From Mycogone perniciosa (taxonomy: Eukaryota; Ascomycota; Sordariomycetes; Hypocreales; Hypocreaceae), in the NCBI GenBank assembly GCA_025331125.1, contig JAOALB010000120.1, positions 1 through 64,000 of the forward strand: a DNA stretch of 64,000 nucleotides. Reading direction: 5' to 3'. The notes below the pieces were generated by a model. It made no database searches and was not told the DNA's origin. It saw only the letters and a program-made list of their open reading frames with translations. Made by a program: the position numbers and the translations under genes. Positions within the stretch are counted from its first letter, which is position 1. Each line of letters starts with the position of its first letter. Of the stretch, positions 27,688 to 41,049 are shown piece after piece.

Positions 27688-27926
27688 ACTTTTAATAAAT
27701 AAATTACTTTTAAAATTATAAAAAGCAGCTATATATAATATATTTACTTTTATTTTATATTTTTATTTCTAAATCTATTTTATTTTAAATATTAAAAAGT
27801 ATTAAAAACTATTACTTTACTATTATATTAATATTATATTATTATATTAAACTATAAAAAAGATTTAATTTAATAGATTTACTACTTTAAAAGCTTTTAG
27901 TATATTATAAAATACAATAAATTTTC

Positions 27927-28200
27927 TGTCGCGGAGCGCGGCGCAGCTATGTGGAGTATAGAGAGAAATGGGAATGAAGCTTGATTCTAGTAATAAATAT
28001 GCCGTAATAGCCTCGCTATATATACACATAGCTAATACAAAGGAAAACGTAGAATGTATGCGTTGTAAGCGCCTATACAGTCTAACACATCGCTTACGCG
28101 ATGTATATGTCAGCTAGTATCTGCTATATAAGCAGATAAAAGCTCCCTAGCGCTAATAAGCGCTGATAAGTAGTATGTCCTTAGCCTACCTAACCCAACA
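27927..28200 (+). mobile_element. Solo 274-base LTR, hardly mutated, with TTTTC target duplication
   Basis: Begins TGTCGCGGAG and ends CCTAACCCAACA, the canonical TG..CA of an LTR. It is flanked by TTTTC on both sides (27,922-27,926 and 28,201-28,205), a perfect 5-bp target duplication. GC is normal, in contrast with the other two copies at 14,855 and 27,414. No internal sequence follows, so it is a solo LTR left by LTR-LTR recombination. The retained GC suggests it arrived after most RIP, or was too short or lacked a close enough partner to be targeted. Confidence 0.92.
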
Positions 28201-28205
28201 TTTTC

Positions 28206-28929
28206 ATAATTATAAATTCAAATAAAGGGTTTATAGCTTTATAGCTTAACCTTTTATTTTTAAAAGTAATATATAATAGTTAATATTTTAATATTATAAA
28301 TTAAAGAATAATATTTAATTAGATTTAATCTTTATAAATAATATATAATAATATTATTTTCGTTATTTCTTTAATTATAATAATATATACTTATATATAT
28401 ATTTAAAGTAGTTAAATTTAATAAATATTTCTTTATTTAAACTTTATATTAAAGGTATTAATATTTTATAAAAGCAGTATTAAATTCTTTTTAAAAGTAA
28501 TTCTTTTATTATTTTTATTAAAGAAAGATTTCTTTTATTAAATAAGTAAAAGTAAATATTATATATAAAAACTTAAAAATAATATCATAATAATAGTTAA
28601 TGTAAACGAAACCTTATATATATATTATTAATATAAATAAAGTTTATTTCTAAATTATTTATTACTTTTAAAGTTATAAGTAATAGTCTTTTTTATTTAA
28701 ATACTAAAATTAAGGTTTTTTAGCTTTTTTAAAATAAAGAAGTATTTTATTAAATAAAAATATAAATTAATATTAAAGAAGTATAAATATAATAGCAGTA
28801 AAGCTATTAATATAAATATACTTTTTATTAAAAGAATTAAAAAGACTTTATACAATATAAAGAGCATTTTATATAATATATTATATAAAATACTTTAAAA
28901 AGGCTTGATTTAATTATTATTTTTATTAT
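28206..28929. other. AT-rich DNA, nothing recognised
   Basis: Low-GC degenerate sequence with no open frames or family match. Confidence 0.6.
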
Positions 28930-29390
28930 ATTTCAAAAGGACTTTATAGTTAATATTAAGCCTTTAAAGTAATAGTTTTATTACTTTTTAAATAATAAAT
29001 AATAAATGGAATTTATTATAAAGTTTAAAGGGAATAGCTTTTTTTTAATTTATTTACTTTTCTAATTACCCTTTTTTTAATATTTATTAATTCAATAATA
29101 TAAAAATAAAGAATTCTTTTTATTATATTATTATATATAATAATATTTTATTTAAAGTATTAAAGTAAGTATAGACTTAGTAGTTTATATAGTTTATATA
29201 CTTTTAAATTTTAATTTACTTAAAAGTAATAATTAAATACTTACTTGTTAATAAAGGATTTATAATTTAATAGTATTATAAATTATATTATTTACTTTCT
29301 CTATAGTATTTTGAAAAGTAAATTATAATTGAAAAGCTTTATATATATATATCTATAAATATAAACTATAACTATAACTCTTTAACTAAC
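28930..29390 (+). repeat. Dispersed repeat E, copy 2 (uninterrupted)
   Basis: Matches the parts of 5,440-6,350 that lie outside the MITE-like element. It shares CCTTTAAAGTAATAGTTTTA, a TAGTTTATATAGTTTATA run and a common tail ending in a TA run. Confidence 0.65.
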
Positions 29391-30494
29391 TATAATTATA
29401 AAGTTAATTATTATTAATAAATATCTTTTTAAAAGCTTATAAATATTTTTATATTAAATATTTAAAGGAATTAACATAAAAATATACTTAACCTTTTCTA
29501 TATAAAAGAAAATATTATATTATAAACTTTTAATATATATAATGTTAATTATTTATATATCCTCTTTATAGTTACAAATTTATTATTAAATATATTAATT
29601 ACCTTTAACTTTTATAATTTTAAACCTTTATCTATTATAGGAAAATACCTTCTATAAATATAATAAACTTATTATAATATGATTATTTAATTTTATTAAT
29701 AATATCTTAAACATATGTTCATTAATAATTATATTTTTTTAAAAAACTAAATATAATTAAACAATATTATAACTTTAAAGAAAAGGCGTTTTTAAAGTAT
29801 ATAAATCTTATTTAATTTATTTAATCTTTTTTATTAACTTTAAAAAGCCTTTATTTAAATTTTAATAAAAAAGATAACATATTAATCTTTTTCTTTTTAT
29901 ATTTAAAGCTTTTTATTAATATAAACTTAATGGCTTTGATTTTTATCGCTTTGATTAAAGTATATTATAAACTTTGAAAAGTTTTATATTTACTCTTTTA
30001 CTTTTTTTAAAATATAATAAATAATTACTCTTTATTAAAGGTTAAATTTAAATAATTATGAATAAAATATTAAGAATCTTTGTTATTTATAGAAAATTAT
30101 TTATGAAAACTTATTTTATTATATATTTATTATATTTAAATTATATATTTACTATTTCTTTTAAATCGTTAAAGGATTAAAAGAAAGTTTTTACCTTTTT
30201 TAATATAATATATTAATTTATAAAAAAGGCTGCGCTTCCTTTATATTATTTATTTTTATATCAAGTATATATATAGTAACATTTATTTACTTTATAATTA
30301 ACTATATTAATAACTTTATTAAAGTAATAATTTATCTGTTAATTAAAGTTAAAGTTATTATTATTAATAAAGCTAATTCTTTTAATATATCTAAGAAATT
30401 AATAATATTAATAGAAATAACCTTTAAATATATAATATATATAGCCTTTTATAATAGTTACTAATAAATCGCTATGAAATGATTTATATAAAAT
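29391..30494. other. AT-rich DNA, nothing recognised
   Basis: Low-GC degenerate sequence. A few short stretches resemble 13,690-13,990 (e.g. AATATATTAATTTATAAA contexts), but I cannot bound a repeat. Confidence 0.5.
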
Positions 30495-30700
30495 TAAAAA
30501 GTAAAAATATAAAAGAAAGGAATTATTTAACTATATATATTAATTTATAAAGTAATAGTATATATATATAGGCTTAAAGGTTATATACTATACTTAATAT
30601 ATATATATATATATCTATATTAGTTAGTTTAAAAGATATAGGGAATGATAATATTAGGTTTAGTATAGCTAAAGTCTTTTTTTTTATATTTAACTTATAA
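30495..30700 (-). repeat. Dispersed repeat D, inverted partial copy
   Basis: Reverse complement of about 200 bases of repeat D (3,980-4,190 and 41,330-41,540). It contains TATATATAGGCTTAAAG, the complement of the CTTTAAGCCTATATATA landmark. Confidence 0.6.
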
Positions 30701-31370
30701 TAAAGGCAACTATACCAAACTTAATAATAAAATATATATTTAAATATATTAATAAAGCCCTTAAACTAAGCCTTTTATTAAGCTAATAATATATTTATAT
30801 TACTAAATTAATATTAAAAGCAAGACTATAATATACGATTATAATAGTTTTAAAAGTAAATCTATAATATATTATTAAGTTAATTTAAGAAAAAGAGCTA
30901 TAATATATTATAACTATTAAATTTATGTAATTAAATTAAATAGATTAATTAAAAATATTAAAAATTAAGTTTAAAGAAAATTATAAAAGGAATATTGTTT
31001 AATAAGAAAATAACTATAAAGTTTAATAAAGAAATAATTATAAATTACTTTAAAAGTAATATATTAATTTCATAAAGGAAATAGTTAAAATTAAAATTAA
31101 AATAATTTAATTTAATAGTTTAGTTTAAGGGTTTAATTAATAGGTTAATTAACTCTTTTTATTTATAAAGGCTTTTTTATTTACTACAACTATATCTTAA
31201 CATAGTTATTTATAATTATTAATAGTATTAATATGGTATATATATATAAGTTTTATAATTAAAAACCACTTAAATTGCTATTATTTAATATATAAAGTAT
31301 TAAGAAAAAGGAAACAAAGGAAGAAAAAGAAAAAGAATAATATATTATTTATATATATTAAATATTACTA
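30701..31370 (+). repeat. GGAAGG-family repeat, mutated copy
   Basis: About 30,925-31,290 aligns with the GC-normal island interior (4,950-5,290) after C-to-T/G-to-A changes. It ends in the degraded purine tract and TATTATTTATATA at 31,300-31,365. The first part (30,720-30,850) is also found at about 32,390-32,510. Confidence 0.6.
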
Positions 31371-31735
31371 CTTTAATTAAAAAGAATATATACTTAAATT
31401 CCCTTAACTGTAGCTTTTATTATTATAATAATCTTTATTTATTTTATTGTTAATACTATTATTATTATTTTTATTAAAATTAAAATTAAAATTAAAATTA
31501 TAGGTATTTGAATTTTTTAATTATTATTAAAAAATAAATGTTTTATTATAGTTATAATATAAACTAATTTAATTACAGCTTAGTTAATTAAAGTTTTTAA
31601 AATTAAATTAATTACATAAATTAAATGAATCTAAATCTTTATATTAAAATTAATTAAAATTAAAACAATTATATTAAATAAAGTCTTTTAAGTTAATTAA
31701 TTTTATTTTTTAATTCCTTTAATTTTGTTAAGATA
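31371..31735. other. AT-rich DNA, nothing recognised
   Basis: Low-GC sequence with an (ATTAAA)n-like run at about 31,478-31,500. No gene. Confidence 0.55.
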
Positions 31736-32290
31736 ATAAGCTTATACTAAACCTTATTTATATATAACTTCTAGGAAGCTATATATAATATAGTAAGAAA
31801 GAAATAATTAAACATTTAATTAAATTATAATTAAATTAATAGTTAAAAAGCGATAAAATATTTAATATATATATAGCTAATATAAAAGTAATTGTATAAA
31901 TGATAGCTTTACTTTTTATAATAGTCCTTTAATTCAATAATAAAAGTATAGCGGCAGAATTAGGTTTATAGCTTTATTTTTAATTTTTATAAAGTTTATT
32001 AATATAAAAAATCAGTTAAATTAACTTATAGCTATATAAATAGGAAACTATTTTAATTAAACTTTTTATAATAACTATTATAGCTATTCTATTAAATTTA
32101 AAGTAGGCGGGATAATTAATTTTAATTTAATTGTTATTATTAAAGATAATAGAAATTTCCTGACTTATATTAAAGTTCCTTTTCAACTTAATCTTAACAT
32201 TAAGCCTAATTCTAAGTCTAGCTAAAATAAAAAGGTTACCTAAATATATTAAAATCCTTTCTTTTTAGCCCTCCTTTTTAATAAATTTAT
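31736..32290 (-). repeat. ~580-base repeat R580, copy 1 (inverted)
   Basis: Reverse complement of 32,513-33,095 and of 40,088-40,665. Landmarks: AGCCCTCCTTTTTA at the right end, AGGTTACCTAAATATA, and AGCTATATATAA near the left end. No open frame. The class is unknown; an LTR or other non-autonomous element is possible. Confidence 0.75.
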
Positions 32291-32512
32291 ATCTATAAAT
32301 TAAAAGTAACCGTATTAAATTTAATAATAGGATATATATTAACCTTTTAAGTCCTATTAAAAGTTAATTTAAACTTAAAGTAATTAATTAACTTACTTAA
32401 TAAAAATATATATTTAAATATATTAATAAAGCCTTTAAATTAAGCTTTTTACTAGGCTAATAATATATTCATATTATTAAATATATTTTAAAGTATAGGC
32501 TGTAATATATTA

Positions 32513-33095
32513 TTACTTATTAAAAAGGAGGGCTAAAAAGTAAGGATTTTAATATATTTAGGTAACCTTTTTATTTTAGCTAAACTAAGAATTAGGCTTA
32601 ATGCTAGGATTAAGTTTAAAAGGAACTTTAATATAAGTTAGGAAATTTCTATTATCTTTAATAATAACAATTAAATTAAGATTAATTATGTTACCTACTT
32701 TAAACTTAATATAATAGCTATAATAATTATTATAAAAAGTTTAATTAAAATAGTTTTTATTTATATAGCTATAAGTTAATTAAGCTGATTTTTTATATAA
32801 ATAAACTTTATAAAAATTAAAAATAAACCTATAAACCTAATTCTACTACTGTACTCTTTTGATTTAATTAAAATACTATTATAAAAAATAAAGCTATTAA
32901 TTATATAATTACTTTTATACTAGCTGTATATATATTAAATATTCTATAGCTTTTTAGCTATTAATTTAATTATAACTTAATTATTTATTTATTATTAACC
33001 TAATTAAACTCTTAATTATTTCTTTATTACTATATTATATATAGCTTCCTAGAAACTATATATAAATAAAGCTTAGTATAACTTTATTATTCTTA
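32513..33095 (+). repeat. R580, copy 2
   Basis: Begins TAAAAAGGAGGGCTAAAA and runs to the left LTR of Gypsy element 2, which inserted at its right edge. With copy 1 it makes a head-to-head inverted repeat around a ~220-base spacer (32,291-32,512). Confidence 0.75.
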
Positions 33096-33306
33096 TAATA
33101 CTAAAAAGTATATACCCTGGTATATACTATATTTAAAGGGGTATATACTACTATAAAGGACAGGCAGTATAGGGTCCTTTATATAATACTAGCCCTTTAC
33201 TTAACTATATTAACCTAGCTATATATAAGTTAGTAAAGCAGTAAATTTAAGTTTTATAATACTTTATTACCTATATTATATTTATTGAGCTTAACCCTTT
33301 ACTATA
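33096..33306 (+). repeat. 5' LTR of Gypsy element 2
   Basis: About 211 bases matching 39,532-39,744. Shared run GGGGTATATACT followed by GGCAGTATAGG and TTAACCTAGC. The end CCCTTTACTATA compares with CCCTTTATTATA. Confidence 0.85.
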
Positions 33307-36300
33307 ATTGTTAACCTTTTATAGGTTATTAAAGCTAATATTATAATAATAGAGCAGTTTATTATAGCTAATGTATTAGTAAATATAAAGAGAAATACTA
33401 GCGACTTTATAATGAATCTATATTTATCTATTAATTTAATTGCAGGCTTTAATAATACTGTAGATAACGTTATATAAAATAAAATACAGGATAACCTTAT
33501 ATATAATAATATATAAAAGAAATATACCTGTATTAATAAATAGATCTATTAATTAAAGCTATTCTTTAACTTTAAAGAAAAGTAAGCCTTTAAGCGCCAG
33601 TTAAATAATATTTCTTTAACCTGCAAATTATAATTAAAACGCCACTAAAGACTAAATACTTTATTAAATAGCAGTTAAAGAGAAATCTATATTAAGAATA
33701 TTACCTAGCTTTACTTTAAAGGCAACCTTTATACTTAAAATAAATAGCTTAGCGATTTAAGATAAACCTTTAATAAAGCGCTATAAAAGTTTTAAAGGGA
33801 TTTAAAGTATATTTTACTTGCCTTTAATAATATAAATACTGGATATAAATTTAAGTAATAGTAATACTTTAATAAATATTTATTTATTTAATAAAGAGAA
33901 ATTAACTAAATAATATAAAATAAAGTAAAATAATATTTCAAGATTTTAAAAACTAAAACTTTTATTTATGATATAGTTTAAATATATTTATTAATATAAA
34001 AGCTAAACTTTAATAAAATTTTATATTTACTTAAATTTAATTAAAAAGTAATTTTTATATAAACTGGACAAAAAATATAGTTTTAGCTTTTTATTTAAAA
34101 CTTAAAATAAAACTATAAAACTAAGTTAAAATATATTATAAAGATATTTTTAATGTTAAAAAGGAAATAGTTTTATTTACTACTTGTTTTTAAAATATAG
34201 TAAAACTATATTAAGAAAGGAAATAAAAAGAGCTAAACCTTTAAACCTCTTTTTATAAATATCTTTAAAGATTTAACTGTGATATACTTATAGGTTATAG
34301 GTCTAATAATACTGTAATATATTTAAATAGTATACCTATACTTGAAAATATAAGCCTTTAATATTATTTCTGCTATAATAGTATTAAATACTTAATATTT
34401 ATATACCTATATTTAGCTAATTATAAAAAAAGGCAGGGAAATAATTAGCAATTATAGTAAATAGCGTTACTATAATTAAATAAATAAATATTAAAGTTAA
34501 AATTTACTTTTATATATTTATTATAATCTAAAGGCAAATATATATTAAAACCTATATAGACTTTAATAGTTATATTAAGGTTAACTTTATTAATATAGCC
34601 TTTACTTAAATATATTCACTCCGCTAAATACTTATAAAACTATTTAACTTTAAAACTATCAAGAAATTTTTATTTCTTTAATATAACATATAAAAGGTTT
34701 TAATATAGTTTATTAACTTTTAAAGTATTATTTAATAATTTATATGCATTTATATTAATATTAACTATAACCTATACCTTTAAAGTAGCTTTATATTACT
34801 AAAAATATTAATATTAATAAAATACTATATTTATATTAGCTTGATTAATTAATATTAATACTTTAAATATTAATAAAAGGATTAAAAGATTTTACTATTA
34901 TATAAAATTTGGGCAGTATATAAAAACTTAGCTTAGATATTTATAGTTATTAAATTAAATAAATACCTTTAACTGTTAAATAAAAATAAAGCAATAAATA
35001 AATAATTTACTGCTAATATCTTTATAAACTTCTACTCTTTTATAAAAGTATTTAATTTAGCTTATATTAATATACTACTATAATATAAAGCTATAGACTA
35101 TTGAATTAACCTTTTATTAAAGACTTAGCCTTTATATAGCGGCATTTATTTACTTTCTTGAAATAAACTTAAAAAACTTTCTATTTACTTTAAAAAGAAT
35201 TTACTAAAAAAATAAATCTGCCTTTTAAAAAGCCTAATAAAGGCGCTTATCTTTCCTATATTAAAAGAAAATAATATACTGCAGCTATATATTAACTATT
35301 ATAAATTTAATAAAGTAATAGAAAAGAATTATTACCTTTTACCTTTTATTTTAAAAGTCTTTAACTGTATTTAAAGTATTTAGTATTTTATAAACATTAA
35401 TATAAAGGAAGTTTAGTATTATATTTAAATTAAAGAAAAAACTAAATAAAAACTGTATTTTAAATATACTATAGCTACTTTAAATACTTAATAATGCCTT
35501 TTAATATTATTAATATATTAGTAACCTTTAAATATTATATTTATAAAGTATTATATAAATTAATTAATATTATATATATAGTTTACTTTAATAATATTTT
35601 TATTTATTTAAAGATTAAAGAAAAGTATATAAAGTATATTTAATAGGTTTTAAAATAATTAAAATAAACTAAATTATATATTAACCCTTTAAAATATACC
35701 TTTTATTAAAATAATATTAAATTTTTAAAGTATATTCTATTAAAAGATAAAGTATTAATAGACTTTATTTAAATTAATACTATTATATTATAGCTTAAAC
35801 TTAAATTATATAAAAATATTTAAATATTTTTAAAGTTCTATAACCTTTATTAATAGTTTATTAAAGGATACTTTTATATTATAGCCCCTTTTATTAGTTT
35901 ATTAAAAGGCAGTAAAAATATAAAAATATTAAAGATAATTTCATTAATAAAAAGCGAAAAGGTAATATTTTAATAGTTAAAAGATATTTTTAAGCAGTAT
36001 TGTTATTATAATACTTTAATTTAAAGCTATTAAGCTATATTAAAATAGATATATTGAATAATATAATAATAGAGATTTTATTTTAATTAAATTTAAAAGG
36101 AAAGTATTATTTAATAGCATTTTAGTTTTAAAAGTTTATTAATATTAAGTGGAACTATAAAACTTTAAATTAAAAGATATTTATAATTATAAAGTTACTG
36201 CTATATTAACAATATTACTCTAATAAAGCAGAGAGTTTTATAAAAGTCTTATTTAACTATTTTAACCTATAGACTTTTATATAATAATAAAAGCTATTAT

Positions 36301-39300
36301 AGTAATAGGCTTAATAGTATATATATTTAGCGCTATTTAACTTTAAAGGGGAAAAATAAATAAATATTAAATAATTACTAAATTTAAAAAGTAGGCTAGT
36401 TAAAGTTTAACTAATATAAATATATAAAATATATAGGGAGACGTCTTTATAAAGTAAAGGAACTTAAATATTAAATTAATTTAAATATAGCGAGATAGCT
36501 TTATAAAATAAAATAATTTCAGTTTATTATTAATGTAGCGAAATACCTTTATAAAATAAAATAATTTATATTAATAAAGATAAAGGTAAAGGACTGCTGA
36601 AACCTTTATATTTAATTAAGTAGGCTAAAGAAATAGTTAATTATAAGTAATTAGTTTTAACCTTTATTATTAAATAAATACTAGCAATAAAAAAGCTTAT
36701 AGAAGACTTAATCTTTAAGTCCTTTATAAAGTTAATTTAAAAAGCTTAAAAAAGGGATAAAGAAATTAAGAAATAAAAGGTTATTATATTAGTAGTTAAT
36801 AGCTAGTAACTTTAAAGGGTTTAGTTATTAAGCATTAAAGGACTACTACTATATTAAAACTATTTATATATATTAAAAAATAAAGTAATATACTAGGAAT
36901 TAATAAACTTATACTATAATAACCTGCTAGTAAACTATTTTAATATTTAATAAATATTAAAACTGCTTTAATATATATTTTATTAATATTATATAAATAA
37001 AGATATTAGCGAATATATATATAGCTATAGTATATATTAAAGCGCAGTATTATAATAATATCGCCTATATAGCGCTTTAAAATTGCTTTTAATTTTAAAT
37101 AAGCTATAGTTAAAAGTTATTATAAACTTTATTATAGGCTTATTTATAAAAGTATATTAAAAGCAAAAAGTAAATATTATTTTAATAATAGTAAATTAAT
37201 TTATAAAGTATTTATTATTTATATTTATTAAATCTTTAATTATTACTATAAAGTTAATAAAGTTATTTTATATAAAAGTTAAGTTAATATTAAAGGCTTT
37301 ATAAAAGATAATTTTAAATAAAGGATTAGTATTTATAAGCGATTTTTAATTAAAACTTTATTTTATATTTAAAATAAAATACTACTTATTAATAGTATTT
37401 TAGTTATAAATTAATAAATAAATAAAAAGATAAATTAAATATAAAGATATTATTTTTAATATTTTATAAATAAAGGGAAGGCAGTATAAATATAGCTTTC
37501 AAAGTTAATATAGTTTACCTGTAATAATATAAAATATATAATAATAAAAGTATTAATATTTAACGCTTTATATCACTTTAAATTAAACTTTTAAATAAAA
37601 AGTAAAGATATTATTAAAAGTAAAAGTATACTAGCAGTATAAGCTTATATTAAAAAATTAAATTAATTTTAAGTAAAACTAAAAGTTTAATAGTACATTA
37701 TAGTAAAATATTAAATATTTTAGTATAATAAACGCTATAAGCCATTAACTTTATAATAAAGGGATTTAATAGCACTTTTAATAAAGAATTTAAAGTTAAA
37801 AGGCAAAAAGAAAAGGTTAATATTAAAGTTTATAAAACCTTTTTATATTTTTAAAACTATAAAAAAATAAACATATTATCTTACTTTACTAAAAAAATAC
37901 TTTTACTTATATAATATATTTTATATTACTCTACTTAAACTATAAATAATAAAAAATGGAACAATTAATAAATTATAATTAATATTAAATTTAAGAGACT
38001 TAAAAAGAAAGTAGGAAATAACAGCAATTATAAAATATACATAGCTTTAAAGGGAAATATATTATTAAATAAAGAAAAATAGCTTTTTAAATATAATTAA
38101 TAAATTATAAAAATTAATATAAAAAATACTTAATAGTAAATAAAGTAATATTAAAAAGTATAGGCTAAAAGGAAGTAAGCTGTTATTAATATTATAAAAA
38201 TATAAGAAATTTTTAATTAATTAAAGAAAAAAAAAGTAAACTTAAAAAATTAATATAAATTTACTATTAATTAAAAATTTATTAAAGTAAAGGGGAAAGG
38301 CTATTTATACTTTAAAAACTAAATAAATAATAAATAATAAGATTATTATAAATTAAAACCTACTTTAAATAATACTTTAATTATTTTATTATATTTATTT
38401 TAATTAAAGTTTTTACTAATAAATAATACTTTATTAATTACTATAAATGTATTTTATTAAATTATTAGCTAAAGGATATATTTATTCTTAATAAAGAAAA
38501 GCTTAAAGAACTGCCTTTTAATTTAAGCCGCTAAGTCTTTTATAGTTTATTTATTTGCCTATTTATAAACAGTATTAATAGCCTATATATAAATAATTAA
38601 TAAAAAGAAAAGTAATATTAAAAGAGGTAAAAATATATATTAAAAAGAGCTTAAATTAAAAAATAAAACTATTAAAATACTAAAAGATATTAATAAATAG
38701 TTATTAAAGTTTTATATTTTATAAAATCTTAATCTTTTTTAATATTAATTAATATATATTTTTAATAATACTTTAATTTAATATTGTTAAAGGTAAAGTA
38801 AATGTTAAGCGAAATTCCTATAAAATTTTAATATATAGATCCCTTTAATTTATATAAAAGGTTATTTTTATTATTATTAAATTTAAAGATAATATAGTTA
38901 TTATATTAACTTTTAATTAATTTAAAAATGGTGTTTATTTAGCGAGTATACCTTTATAGTAATATAAAAAGGCTAGCTAAAAATAATTAATAAAAGAATA
39001 GAAAATTAATATATTTAGCTTTATAGATATTAAATAAAACTTATTAATTATAAAAATTATTATATTTTATATATTAAAAATAATAGATTAAAGCAGAGTT
39101 TGTAAAGATATAGTTAATTAACTTTAAGTTACTAGGCTTTCTTTACTGTTTTATTGCCTTTTTATTATACTTTAACGCTATATAAAAATAATATATATAT
39201 TAACTTTTAATAAGGCAGGAGCTAGCAGTTTGCTTAAAATAGGCATTAATTTGCGCAAAGGGCTAGTTTTAATAGATTTAGTAAATAAAAGGCATTAAAG

Positions 39301-39531
39301 TAAAGGGCTAGCGAAATAAAAGTAATAAAGTAAAGATAAATCGGATAAAGGATTAAAGAATAAAGGTTAAAAGATAAATAATATAAAAGGCAGGCGAGAT
39401 AAAGATAAAAGAAAAGTAACTTAAAGAGGGGTTAAAAAGGAATATAGGAAATTATACTGCTTTATTTTTTTATTTATAAACCTTAATATTAAAAAATAGC
39501 TAAGATAGCTATTTAAAAAAAAAGGGATAAT

Positions 39532-39744
39532 TATAATACTAAAAAGTATATACTTTAGTATATATTATATTTAGAGGGGTATATACTGCTATAAAGGATA
39601 GGCAGTATAGGATCCCTTATATAACACTAACCCTTTACTTAACTATATTAACCTAGCCGTATATAAGTTAATAAAGCAGTAAGTTTAAGTTTTATAATAC
39701 CTTATTACCTATATTATACCTACCTGGCTTAACCCTTTATTATA
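39532..39744 (+). repeat. 3' LTR of Gypsy element 2
   Basis: About 213 bases directly downstream of the purine tract. It is near-identical to the 5' copy apart from scattered C/T and G/A differences. Confidence 0.85.
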
Positions 39745-40087
39745 ATTTTAATATTACTATTAAGTTTATTTAATTAGGCTAACTAGGTTTAAAAACAATT
39801 AATTTAAAAGGTATATAAAAAGTTAATTTTAAATATAAAAAATAAATTTATAGCTTTTATAGGTTTAGAATTAATAATTAATTTAATATAGTTACTATAG
39901 CTATTATTATTTTATTTAATTAAAATTAATTTATTAAAGTTATTAAAAATTAAATTTAAAGAAATTTATAAAAGAAATATTACTTAATAAAGAAATAGCT
40001 TAATAATATAATAATATATAAAGTATAAATAAAGAGGAAAGAGAGAAAGAAAGGAAAGAAAGGGATAATATACTATTTATTATATAT
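39745..40087 (+). repeat. GGAAGG-family repeat, fragment left of R580 copy 3
   Basis: Includes AAATTTAAAGAAATTTATAA (compare 30,960) and ends in an AGAGGAAAGAGAGAAAG purine tract with AATATACTATTTATT, as in the 4.6-kb island borders. R580 copy 3 is inserted immediately after. Confidence 0.6.
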
Positions 40088-40665
40088 ATTAAAAAGGAGG
40101 GCTAAAAAGTAAGGATTTTAGTGTATTTAGGTAACCTTTCTATTCTGGCTAGAGCTGGAATTAGGCCTAACGCTAGGACTGAGTTTAGGAGGAACTTTAA
40201 TGTAAGTCAGGAAATTTCAGTTATCTTTAATAATAACAATTAAGCTAAGACCAGCTATCCCGCCTACCCTAGACTTAATATAATAGCTATAATGGCTATT
40301 ATAAAAAATCTGACTAAAATGGTTTCCTGTTTATATAGCTGTAAGTCGATTTAGCCGATTTCCTATATAAATAAATTTTGCGGAAAATAGGAATAAGGCT
40401 ATAAACCTAATTCTGCCGCTATACTCCTATTATCTAGTTAAAGGACTATTATAAAAGACAAAGCTATTATTTATACAATTACTTCTATACTAGCTGTATA
40501 TATATTAGATATTCTATAGCTTTCTAGCTATTAATTTAATTACAATTTAATTGTTTATCTATTATTAACCTAATTAAGCTTTTAGTTATTTCTTTATTGC
40601 TGTATTATATACAGCTTCCTAGAAGCTATATATAATTAAGGTTTAGTATAACCTTGTTATTTTAA
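40088..40665 (+). repeat. R580, copy 3 (least mutated)
   Basis: Same orientation as copy 2. It retains more C and G (e.g. GAGCTGGAATTAGGCCTAA, CCCGCCTACCCTAG), so it is closest to the ancestral sequence. It interrupts the GGAAGG-family repeat, whose two parts lie on either side. Confidence 0.75.
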
Positions 40666-41035
40666 TAATATATTATATAAAATTTAGTAAAAGGAATAGC
40701 TATAAATTCTTTTAAAAGTATTATATTAATTTTATAAAGGAAATAGTAACAAGTAAGATTAATATAGTTTAGTTTAATAGTTTAGTTTAGTAGTTTAATT
40801 AATAGGTTAATTAACTATTTGTATTTATAAAGGCCTTTCTATTTATTCAAAGGAAATACTAAAATAATTACTTATAGTTACTAGTATAGTGGTAATATAG
40901 TATATATATAAAGGTTATATAATTAAAAAACATTTAAATTACTACTATTTAATATATAAAGTATAAATAAAAAGAAAAGAAAAAAAGAATAAAGGAAAAG
41001 GATAATATACTATTTATATAAATAGTATATAAACT
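40666..41035 (+). repeat. GGAAGG-family repeat, fragment right of R580 copy 3
   Basis: Aligns with 31,010-31,365 and with the GC-normal island near 5,000-5,370. It ends in a degraded AAAAGAAAAGAAAAAAAG purine tract and AATATACTATTTATA. Confidence 0.6.
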
Positions 41036-41049
41036 TTTATTTAAATAAT

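Larger units (their letters stand above)
33096..39744 (+). mobile_element. Ty3/Gypsy-type LTR retrotransposon 2, RIP-degraded
   Basis: About 6.65 kb with LTRs at 33,096-33,306 and 39,532-39,744. Both begin TATAATACTAAAAAG, consistent with an original TG start changed by RIP. Flanking ATTCT (33,091-33,095) and ATTTT (39,745-39,749) look like a 5-bp target duplication in which one copy took a C-to-T change. A purine tract (AAAAAAAAAGGGA) precedes the 3' LTR. Conceptual reading shows RT from about 35,130 to 35,700, with the active-site motif as YFNN at 35,584-35,595 (from YFDD). It also shows an integrase core at about 37,325-37,445, aligning to the family's 'RGSVFTSDFW' region. RT before integrase makes it Ty3/Gypsy. 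No intact frame remains. Confidence 0.88.
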
